A stretch of DNA of 5,591 bases from Parvularcula sp. (lineage in GTDB: Bacteria; Pseudomonadota; Alphaproteobacteria; Caulobacterales; Parvularculaceae), in NCBI GenBank assembly GCA_003506635.1, contig DNZB01000191.1, positions 1 to 5,591 on the forward strand. Reading direction: 5' to 3'. Below the pieces are notes generated by a model that was given only the letters and a program-made list of their open reading frames with translations, was not told the origin of the DNA and did no database searches. Made by a program: the position numbers and the translations under genes. This document shows, piece by piece, positions 1 through 5,591 of the stretch; position 1 is the first letter of the stretch; each line of letters begins with the position of its first letter.

Positions 1-521
1 TTGAAGAAGTGAAGGCCGAGGACCTTTTCCGGCCGCGCCGTCGCCGCCGCGATCGCGTCGACGTCGAGATAGGAAGTGTTGGTGGCGAGGATCGCAGACG
101 TCTTCACGGCGCGATCAAGATCGGCGAAAATCCTTCGTTTGAGGCCGAGGTTTTCGAAGACCGCCTCAACGATAATATCCACGCCTTCTATTTTTGCATA
201 GTCAGCCGCGCCCGAAAGCAGCGCCGTCGCGCGCGCGCGGTCTTCCGCCTTCATTTTCCCTCTGGCGACGGCGCCGTCGAGATTGGCGCGCGCCGCAACG
301 AGGCCGCGTTCGACGTTTTCCGGCGCGATATCGACCAGCGTCACGGGGATTCCGGCCGCCGCGAAGCAGGTTGCGATCCCGGCGCCCATCGCGCCTGCGC
401 CGATGACCGCCGCCGCTTCGGCCGGCGCGGTCGTCGCGCCCTCAATCCCGGGAACTAGCGCCGCCTCGCGCTCTGCGCGCGCGATATGCGCAAGCGCCGC
501 CAGTTCGTCCACTTCGTTCAT
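1..521 (-). CDS. 3-hydroxyacyl-CoA dehydrogenase, NAD-binding domain (partial, C-terminus off the window)
   Basis: This gene should oxidise (3S)-3-hydroxyacyl-CoA to 3-ketoacyl-CoA with NAD in cytoplasmic beta-oxidation. The first 173 residues are present. The Rossmann fold starts near residue 38 with VIGAGAMGAG (39-48, glycine motif GAGAMG at 41-46); LVDI (62-65) ends the second strand. IIVEAVFENLGLK (116-128), ATNTSYLDV (146-154) and RPEKVLGLHFF (163-173) are further hallmarks of the family. H171 corresponds to the catalytic histidine; its partner Glu lies beyond the window. I chose the ATG at 521, although its ribosome binding site is weak; in-frame TTG codons at 578 and 560 are less likely. 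The roughly 37 residues before the Rossmann fold include AEREAALVPGIEG (16-28), which resembles the linker that joins the hydratase and dehydrogenase halves of FadB/FadJ-type bifunctional enzymes, yet no hydratase domain precedes it. The family call is secure; substrate chain length is unknown. Confidence 0.9.
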   Translation of the reverse strand, partial: MNEVDELAALAHIARAEREAALVPGIEGATTAPAEAAAVIGAGAMGAGIATCFAAAGIPVTLVDIAPENVERGLVAARANLDGAVARGKMKAEDRARATALLSGAADYAKIEGVDIIVEAVFENLGLKRRIFADLDRAVKTSAILATNTSYLDVDAIAAATARPEKVLGLHFF

Positions 522-562
522 CGCCGCCGCCGCGTTCCGCTCGCCGGCCCTTATCGCCAATC

Positions 563-574
563 GCGGCGCGCCGC
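563..574. repeat. 12-bp perfect palindrome between the synthetase and hydroxyacyl-CoA dehydrogenase genes
   Basis: GCGGCGCGCCGC lies in the 64-base gap after the synthetase stop. It is pure G and C and has no U-run after it on the minus strand, so it does not make a standard terminator. In DNA this rich in GC it may be coincidence. The gap shows no other recognisable promoter or regulatory element. Confidence 0.25.
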
Positions 575-585
575 ACAATGCACGG

Positions 586-2205
586 TCAGGATTCGCGGGT
601 CCATTCCCTGGCGCGCAGGTCCTTGCGGATGATCTTGCCGCTGATGGTCTTGGGAAGGCCAGCCACGAATTCAATCTTGCGGGGATATTTGTAAGGGGCG
701 GTTACGCGCTTCACATGCGATTGCAGTTCGGCTGCAAGCGCCTCGCTCGCCTCATAGCCTTTGGACAGGACGATGAACGCCTTGACGACTTCGCCGCGCG
801 TTTCATCCGGGCTTGCGACGACGGCGGATTCCGCAACGGCCGGATGCTCGATAAGCGCGCTTTCGACTTCAAAAGGACCGATGCGGTAGCCGGCCGAAAT
901 GATGACGTCGTCGCCGCGCCCGACGAACCAGAAATAGCCGTCCGCATCGCGCGTCGCACGGTCGCCCGTCAGGTACCAGCTCCCGCGCCGCGTCGCCGCC
1001 GTGCGCTCTTTATCGTCGCGATAGCCGAGGAACAATCCGGCCGGCCGCTCCGGCTCGACCTTCAGGGCGACGTCGCCTTCGATATCAGGGGGCAGCCGCA
1101 CGCCAGCCTCGTCGATGACGTCGAGATCGACGCCGGGCGCCGGCAGGCCCATCGACCCCGCCTTCGCCGGCATGCCGTCGAAAACGCCGCAAAGGATCGT
1201 CGTTTCCGTTTGTCCGTACCCTTCGCAAATCTGGAAGCCGGTCTTTGACTTCCAGATGTCGATAACTTCCGGATTGAGCGGCTCGCCTGCGCTGACGCAA
1301 TGCTTCAGCGCATTGAAGCGCAAATTGTCGAGCGGCTGCTTCACCAGCATGCGATAGGCGGTCGGCGGCGCGCAGAGCGTCGTCACCGGATAGCGCCGCA
1401 GCCAGTCGAGAACGCGCGCGGGATCAATCGCATCGGCGTGCAACGCGAACACTCCCGCGCCGCAAAGCCACGGCGCGAACAGCGAGGACCATGCGCCCTT
1501 CGCCCAGCCGGTGTCGGAAATGTTCCAGACGAGATCGCCCTCCTCCGCGCGAAGCCAGAAGCGCCCGGTCGTCTCATGGCCGAGCGGATAACCCGCGCCA
1601 TGCGCGGTCATTTTCGGGCTGCCGGTCGTGCCGGAGGTGAAATAGAGAAGCGCTTCGTCCGTGGACGCCGTATCGGCGCAGTCAAACCGCGGCTCGCCTT
1701 CGAAGCGGTCATAGGCGGTCCAGCCCTCGCGCGCGCCCTCAGCGATGATGCGGGCGCCGCGCCAGCCGAGGTCGGCGGCGGCTTCGTCAAAGCGCCCGGC
1801 GATCACGGCGTTGGTCACGATCGCGCGGGCGTTCGTCGCCTCGAGGCGATAGGCGAGGTCCTTGCGCATCAGCTGCGTCGTTCCGGGCGAAACGATCGCG
1901 CCGATCTGCAAGGCGCCGAGGATGAAGTCCCACCACGGCTTTTCACGCGAGAGAATCAGAAGAATGATGTCGCCGCGCCCGACGCCCGCCGAGGCGAGGC
2001 AAGCCGCGGCCCGGCCTGCGCGCGCCTTAAGGTCGGCAAAGCCCGCAACGTCCGTTTCGCCTTGCGCCGACGTCCAGTAAAGCGCGGGCGCGCGGGGCCG
2101 CTTGTCCGCCGCCGGATGTATGACATCACGGACGAAATTGAAGCGCGCCGCGCGCTGCGGCCTGAACGCCGCGGCGGCGGCGCGATAGGCGCTGGCGTCC
2201 GTCAT
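586..2205 (-). CDS. Acyl-CoA synthetase, medium-chain (ACSM-like), ANL superfamily
   Basis: This is a complete 539-residue AMP-forming acid:CoA ligase, normal in length for the family. It converts a carboxylic acid, ATP and CoA to acyl-CoA, AMP and PPi through an acyl-adenylate. The core motifs are present in order: the phosphate-binding loop FTSGTTGSPKM (189-199), SDTGWAKGAWSSLF (230-243, characteristic of the ACSM and acetyl-CoA synthetase branch), EGYGQTETT (328-336), YLTGD (411-415), the hinge and A8 region GRGDDVIISAGYRIGPFEVE (429-448), and PKTISGK (518-524), whose K524 is the expected adenylation lysine. PGTTQL (107-112) also matches medium-chain synthetases. The ATG lies 6 bases after the aldehyde dehydrogenase stop, so the two genes are probably co-transcribed and translationally coupled; the natural substrate may be the acid made by that enzyme. 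In this family the catalytic lysine is a known acetylation target, but nothing here shows that. Medium-chain, branched or aryl acids are all possible substrates. Confidence 0.94.
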   Translation of the reverse strand: MTDASAYRAAAAAFRPQRAARFNFVRDVIHPAADKRPRAPALYWTSAQGETDVAGFADLKARAGRAAACLASAGVGRGDIILLILSREKPWWDFILGALQIGAIVSPGTTQLMRKDLAYRLEATNARAIVTNAVIAGRFDEAAADLGWRGARIIAEGAREGWTAYDRFEGEPRFDCADTASTDEALLYFTSGTTGSPKMTAHGAGYPLGHETTGRFWLRAEEGDLVWNISDTGWAKGAWSSLFAPWLCGAGVFALHADAIDPARVLDWLRRYPVTTLCAPPTAYRMLVKQPLDNLRFNALKHCVSAGEPLNPEVIDIWKSKTGFQICEGYGQTETTILCGVFDGMPAKAGSMGLPAPGVDLDVIDEAGVRLPPDIEGDVALKVEPERPAGLFLGYRDDKERTAATRRGSWYLTGDRATRDADGYFWFVGRGDDVIISAGYRIGPFEVESALIEHPAVAESAVVASPDETRGEVVKAFIVLSKGYEASEALAAELQSHVKRVTAPYKYPRKIEFVAGLPKTISGKIIRKDLRAREWTRES

Positions 2206-2209
2206 CGCG

Positions 2210-2213
2210 CCTC
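2210..2213 (-). promoter_or_regulatory. Ribosome binding site of the acyl-CoA synthetase gene, overlapping the upstream stop
   Basis: On the minus strand GAGG overlaps the TGA stop of the aldehyde dehydrogenase and lies 4 bases before the synthetase ATG. The spacing is slightly short, which fits a translationally coupled start served by ribosomes that have just terminated. Confidence 0.5.
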
Positions 2214-3618
2214 AGGCTTTCGCCATGTTGAGGACGCGCAGCTGCGTATATTCAGCGAGGCCTTCGAGACCTTGCTCGACGCCGAGACCCGACTGCTTCG
2301 AGCCCGCCATCGGAATATGCGGGCCGATGGTGATATGCTGATTGATCCACACCGTGCCGGCGTCGATCTGCTCAGCGATCGCCCGCGCGCGATTGAAGTC
2401 CGACGACCAGACGGAGCCGCCAAGACCGAACGCCGTCGCGTTGGCGCGATCGACGGCTTCGGCGTCGCTCTCGAAACGGATGAGCGGAATGACCGGCCCA
2501 AACTGCTCTTCATCGACGATGCGCGAGCCTTCCTTGACGTTCGTCACGACCGCGGGCCGCAGGAAATAGCCCGGACGTTCCATCGTTTCGCCGCCAGCGA
2601 CTTGCGCGCCTTCCTTCCGCGCGCTGTCGATCAGGCCTTTGACCTTTTCAAACTGCATGCGGTTTTGCAGCGGCCCAAGTCGCGCGCCCTGCTTCATGCC
2701 GTCGTCGACGACCGCATCCCTGGCGATCGCCGCAAGCGCCGCCGCCATTTCGTCATAGATTTTTCCCTGCACGAATATGCGCTTGGCCGCGAGGCAGACC
2801 TGGCCGCAATTCAGCATCGCAGCGTCGAAGATCTTCGGCGCGACATCGGCGATCTTCACGTCGTCAAGAACGATCATGGCGTCATTGCCGCCAAGCTCGA
2901 GCGTCAGGCGTTTCAGGCTGTCCGCGCCGCTCTTCATGATCTTGCGGCCGGTCTCGACCGAGCCGGTGAAGGAGACCTTGGCGACGTCCTTGTGGCTGGT
3001 GAGGAAGGAGCCAAGATCGTTCTCATCGGCGATGATGTTGACGACGCCGGCCGGAACGATGTCCCTGATCAGCGCGCCGAGACGCAAGGTCGTCGCCGGC
3101 GTCGTCGGCGCCGGCTTCAGAACGATGGTGTTGCCGGCGACGAGCGCCGGGCCGATCTTCCATGCAGCGAGAACCAGCGGAAAATTCCAGGCTACGATGC
3201 CGACGACGACGCCGAGCGGATAGCGGCGCACCTCAACGCGCGCCGAAGCGTCATCCTGCACCACTTTTGTTTCAAGACCCAGCGTTGCGTAATGGCGGAG
3301 ATAACCTTCCGCCCAGGCGACCTCGCCTTGCGCTTCCGGCAGGGGCTTTCCCTGCTCGGACGTCAGAATGCGCGCGAGTTCAGCGGCGTGGTCGCGAATT
3401 GCGTCCGCGATCTCGACGACGACCGCCTGGCGCTTTTCGATCGGCGTTTTCGACCAGGCCGGAAACGCCCCTTTCGCGGCCGCGATCGCTTCGCCCGCCT
3501 GATCAACCGAAGCGCGCGCGACGACCGCGAAAATCTCCTCCGTCGCCGGATTGACGACATTGAGCTTGTGGTCGCCCGGAACGAGCTTGCCGCCGATCAG
3601 CATCGGAAAGTCGGTCAT
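2212..3618 (-). CDS. NAD(P)-dependent aldehyde dehydrogenase
   Basis: This is a complete cytoplasmic aldehyde dehydrogenase that oxidises an aldehyde to its carboxylic acid. It has 468 residues from the ATG at 3618. A GTG at 3621 directly before it would add one residue, but the AGGAGG at 3630-3625 sits 6 bases from the ATG and only 3 from the GTG, so the ATG is preferred. Counting from the ATG, VAWNFP (142-147) carries the oxyanion-hole Asn145. Lys168 in VLKPAP binds cofactor, FTGSVETG (217-224) is the Rossmann glycine motif, ELGGNDAMIV (241-250) holds the general base Glu241, NCGQVC (270-275) holds catalytic Cys275, and EEQFGP (370-375) holds the cofactor-binding Glu371. A second cysteine, Cys271, lies four residues before the nucleophile. 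From memory, ELGGND with a GQVC box recalls the AldA-like subgroup (Streptomyces aureofaciens AldA type), but this was not searched. The substrate is unknown; the adjacent acyl-CoA synthetase suggests that the acid is then activated. Confidence 0.95.
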   Translation of the reverse strand: MTDFPMLIGGKLVPGDHKLNVVNPATEEIFAVVARASVDQAGEAIAAAKGAFPAWSKTPIEKRQAVVVEIADAIRDHAAELARILTSEQGKPLPEAQGEVAWAEGYLRHYATLGLETKVVQDDASARVEVRRYPLGVVVGIVAWNFPLVLAAWKIGPALVAGNTIVLKPAPTTPATTLRLGALIRDIVPAGVVNIIADENDLGSFLTSHKDVAKVSFTGSVETGRKIMKSGADSLKRLTLELGGNDAMIVLDDVKIADVAPKIFDAAMLNCGQVCLAAKRIFVQGKIYDEMAAALAAIARDAVVDDGMKQGARLGPLQNRMQFEKVKGLIDSARKEGAQVAGGETMERPGYFLRPAVVTNVKEGSRIVDEEQFGPVIPLIRFESDAEAVDRANATAFGLGGSVWSSDFNRARAIAEQIDAGTVWINQHITIGPHIPMAGSKQSGLGVEQGLEGLAEYTQLRVLNMAKA

Positions 3619-3624
3619 CACAGT

Positions 3625-3630
3625 CCTCCT
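3625..3630 (-). promoter_or_regulatory. Ribosome binding site of the aldehyde dehydrogenase gene
   Basis: On the minus strand this is a perfect AGGAGG, 6 bases before the ATG at 3618. A GTG sits between the two and would be only 3 bases from the AGGAGG, so this site decides the start in favour of the ATG. It is the strongest ribosome binding site in the window. Confidence 0.85.
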
Positions 3631-3631
3631 T

Positions 3632-3643
3632 GCGCCATGGCGC
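3632..3643. repeat. 12-bp perfect palindrome beside the aldehyde dehydrogenase ribosome binding site
   Basis: GCGCCATGGCGC is a perfect inverted repeat ending one base from the AGGAGG. As RNA it could form a 4-bp GCGC stem with a CAUG loop; as DNA it could be a small dimer-binding site. No family of operator is recognised and the region is GC-rich, so a functional role is uncertain. Confidence 0.35.
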
Positions 3644-3661
3644 TTTTGCGGCCTGCCCGCG

Positions 3662-3691
3662 GGCGGCGAGAGACAGCCTGCGCGCGCCGCC
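3662..3691 (-). other. GC-rich stem-loop after the receptor stop codon
   Basis: GGCGGCG and CGCCGCC form a perfect 7-bp stem around a 16-base loop, starting 7 bases after the receptor stop. No run of U follows on the minus strand, so it is not a standard intrinsic terminator. It could attenuate transcription or protect the 3' end of the receptor message from decay, which would separate receptor expression from that of the enzymes. A chance GC-rich pairing is also possible. A second palindrome, GCCCGCGGGC, lies beside it at 3655-3664 and overlaps its far arm. Confidence 0.3.
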
Positions 3692-3698
3692 TCACGCT

Positions 3699-5591
3699 CT
3701 AGAACGTCACGTCGAAACTGACGCCGTAAAAGCGCGGCCGTCCGAAATACTGCTCAGCGAGGCCGAACAGCCCGCCGTTCGACAAGCTGCCGGACAGGTC
3801 GAATGTCTGCACGAGATATTCCGACTGGGTCATGTTCTGCACGAACCCGCGCAGGCTGAAATGCTCGTTTGGCGCGATCCAGCTGACCGAGGCGTTGCCG
3901 ACAAAATAGCCGTTCTCGCGCGAGGCGTTGAAATTCGTCAGCGCGAAGAAATGCTCGGACCGGTAGGTTCCATCGACCTGGAAGGCGAGCGATCCAAGCG
4001 TGTTCACCGGAACCTCGTAGCGGACAAGGCCGTTGAGGTTCCATTTCGGAGTCTGCACCGGGCGCTGCGCGCCGCCGGGAATGATCGCGGCCAGCGTGCC
4101 GACGGGCGTCACCGCATCGATCGTCACGCCGGGAATGTCGGTCACTTCCGCGTCCGTGAAGCCGACGCCGAAATGATAATCGAGACCGTCGAAGGCCGCG
4201 CCCTCGACCTCGACCTCAAAGCCCTTGTTTTCGCAGTCAGCGTTGAGGGTGAACGTATCGAGCCCGAGGATCGAGAACGCCTGGCAGTTCTTGTAATCGT
4301 AATAATAGCCCGAAGCGTTGATGCGCGCGCGGCCGAGATCAAGCTTTACGCCGACCTCATAGGCGTCGAGCTTTTCCGGGTCATAGGTCATGAATTCCGG
4401 CGTCAAGAAGATCGGCGTCGGCAGCAGCGGCGCGTTGAAGCCGCCGGATTTCACGCCGCGATTCCAGCTTGCATAGGCGAGGACGCCGTCTGCGGGCTTC
4501 CAGTTCAACTGGGCGCGGGCGGCGAAATTGGTGTCGCTGCGCGAACCGGCGAACGACGCCGGCGGATCAAGGTCGATGATGCGCCGGTCAAGGCCGCCGG
4601 AGAGGTCCTCCGGAAACAGCGACGTGAAATCGTCATAGACGAAGTCCTTGCTCTCATCGATATAGCGCACGCCGCCTGTCAAGGTGAGCTGACTGGTGAG
4701 CGCATAGTCGAACTGTCCGAACAAGGACCATGACTGCGTATCGAGCGTATAAGGGTTCCTGACGCCATTGAAACCGACTACGTCAGCCGGCCCGAACAGC
4801 GCCTCGAAAAGGCCGGTCGCCTTGGCGCCGTTCGAATCGTTGATGTCGATGTCGAGAAAATAGAAGCCGAGCACCCAGTTGACCTTGTCGAAGGCGCCCG
4901 CAAGGCGCACTTCCTGCGAGAACTGCTCGGCGTCCGTCGTCAGAAAGAAGTTGAAGAAATTCGCCGGCGAGGCGTCGGAATCCTCGATATAGTCGCGCTC
5001 GACCGACTGATAATCGCTGATGCTCGTCAATGTGAAGCCGCCGAGATCCCAGTCGAAGCGACCGGTGTAGCCTTCGGTCTGCGTCTCATTATGGCCGGTG
5101 AAGTCGAAGTCGCCGGCGAACGGGTCGCCGTCGAGGTCGACATACCCGCCGAGATCGGGATTGGGCACGCCCGGCGTCAGATCGCCGCCCGGGAAGATCG
5201 CCGAGGCGAATTCGAAAAATCCGGTGCGGATGTTCTGGTCGCCGAACCGCGCGTTCAAGAGCAGGTCGAAATTTTCCGTCGGCTGGTACCGCAGCTGAAG
5301 CCGGCCCGCCGTTTCGTTCGCGTTGTTGAGATCGCGGTCCGGCGCCAGCCGGTTGAAAGCGTAGCCGTCGCCCTGATTGGTCGCCATCGACAATCGCGCC
5401 GACAAGGTGTCGCTGAGCGGCACGTTGACCGCGCCTTGCGCCTTGAAGCGGTCGAAATTGCCGTAAGATACGCTGCCATAGCCGGTGAACGCCTCGGTCG
5501 TCGGCTTCACCGAAAGATAATGCACAAGGCCCCCCGTCGCGTTGCGGCCGAACAGCGTTCCTTGCGGACCGCGCAAGATTTCGACACGCTC
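3699..5591 (-). CDS. TonB-dependent outer-membrane receptor (partial, N-terminus off the window)
   Basis: The last 630 residues of a TonB-dependent receptor are present, probably most of the protein. The signal peptide, TonB box and first part of the plug lie beyond 5591. The fragment opens with the end of the plug domain, VEILRGPQGTLFGRNATGG (3-21), a strong family hallmark. The rest is a beta-barrel of alternating aromatic strands and Asp/Gly-rich loops. It includes YASWNRGVKSGGFN (373-386), matching the conserved Y-S-x-G-x-K-S-G-G-F-N barrel motif, and ends in SFDVTF with the terminal phenylalanine expected for BAM-dependent insertion. The plug has GGLVHYLSVKPT where many relatives have GGAINIVT-KPT. 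A cysteine pair (436 and 453) is probably in one extracellular loop. The protein would import a scarce or bulky ligand using energy from TonB-ExbB-ExbD. Siderophore transport is possible, but the catabolic genes downstream suggest an organic carbon source. The family is certain; the ligand is not. Confidence 0.95.
   Translation of the reverse strand, partial: ERVEILRGPQGTLFGRNATGGLVHYLSVKPTTEAFTGYGSVSYGNFDRFKAQGAVNVPLSDTLSARLSMATNQGDGYAFNRLAPDRDLNNANETAGRLQLRYQPTENFDLLLNARFGDQNIRTGFFEFASAIFPGGDLTPGVPNPDLGGYVDLDGDPFAGDFDFTGHNETQTEGYTGRFDWDLGGFTLTSISDYQSVERDYIEDSDASPANFFNFFLTTDAEQFSQEVRLAGAFDKVNWVLGFYFLDIDINDSNGAKATGLFEALFGPADVVGFNGVRNPYTLDTQSWSLFGQFDYALTSQLTLTGGVRYIDESKDFVYDDFTSLFPEDLSGGLDRRIIDLDPPASFAGSRSDTNFAARAQLNWKPADGVLAYASWNRGVKSGGFNAPLLPTPIFLTPEFMTYDPEKLDAYEVGVKLDLGRARINASGYYYDYKNCQAFSILGLDTFTLNADCENKGFEVEVEGAAFDGLDYHFGVGFTDAEVTDIPGVTIDAVTPVGTLAAIIPGGAQRPVQTPKWNLNGLVRYEVPVNTLGSLAFQVDGTYRSEHFFALTNFNASRENGYFVGNASVSWIAPNEHFSLRGFVQNMTQSEYLVQTFDLSGSLSNGGLFGLAEQYFGRPRFYGVSFDVTF

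Noticed and set aside
283..1248. A 321-codon plus-strand frame covering the hydroxyacyl-CoA dehydrogenase/synthetase junction.
   Set aside because: It spans parts of two real minus-strand genes and the gap between them, and it has low-complexity Ala/Arg-rich composition; it is a composition artefact.
3619..3621. GTG as the start codon of the aldehyde dehydrogenase.
   Set aside because: It lies only 3 bases from the AGGAGG, too close for efficient initiation; the adjacent ATG has ideal 6-base spacing.
3662..3691. The stem-loop after the receptor as a rho-independent terminator.
   Set aside because: The stem is followed on the minus strand by CGCGGGCAGG rather than a U-run, so termination cannot be claimed from sequence; it is listed only as a stem-loop.
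1300..3702. An 800-codon open frame on the plus strand, antisense to both the synthetase and aldehyde dehydrogenase genes.
   Set aside because: It runs across two well-supported genes on the opposite strand, is dominated by Arg, Ala and Asp, and shows no family motif. Long stop-free antisense frames are expected opposite GC-rich genes whose third codon positions are mostly G or C.
3630..4733. A 367-codon plus-strand frame antisense to the receptor gene.
   Set aside because: The opposite strand encodes a clear TonB-dependent receptor. The plus-strand product is charged, with no recognisable domain, and has no convincing ribosome binding site.
5574..5576. TTG as the true start of the receptor.
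   Set aside because: The frame stays open to the window edge and the residues before it, ERVEI, belong to the conserved plug motif, so this is an internal leucine codon.

Overview
This window looks like a stretch of a GC-rich proteobacterial chromosome, most likely from an alphaproteobacterium. This rests on the strong GCG/CGC/ATC/GAC codon bias, the style of the TonB-dependent receptor (common in Caulobacterales, Sphingomonadales and Parvularculales relatives), and the acyl-CoA synthetase and dehydrogenase families present. No marker gene fixes the taxon, so the assignment is tentative.

All four genes lie on the minus strand and are transcribed from right to left. From 5591 to 3699 is the 3' part (630 codons) of a TonB-dependent outer-membrane receptor whose N-terminus lies beyond the window. 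An 80-base gap follows, holding a GC-rich stem-loop, a 12-bp palindrome and a perfect AGGAGG ribosome binding site. Next come an NAD(P)-dependent aldehyde dehydrogenase (3618-2212) and, 6 bases further on, an ACSM-type acyl-CoA synthetase (2205-586). After a 64-base gap is the 5' part of a 3-hydroxyacyl-CoA dehydrogenase (521 to beyond position 1).

The order suggests one catabolic route. The receptor would take a substrate across the outer membrane, the aldehyde dehydrogenase would oxidise an aldehyde to a carboxylate, the synthetase would activate the acid to its CoA thioester, and the 3-hydroxyacyl-CoA dehydrogenase would carry out a beta-oxidation step. The substrate cannot be named from the sequence. 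The two central genes are almost certainly co-transcribed; including the receptor and the last dehydrogenase in the same operon is inference.

No RNA genes, mobile elements, CRISPR arrays or clear promoters are visible. I see no radically new system. The most notable points are the apparent loss of the hydratase half of a bifunctional beta-oxidation enzyme, the receptor/activation gene cluster itself, and the compact leader in front of the aldehyde dehydrogenase.
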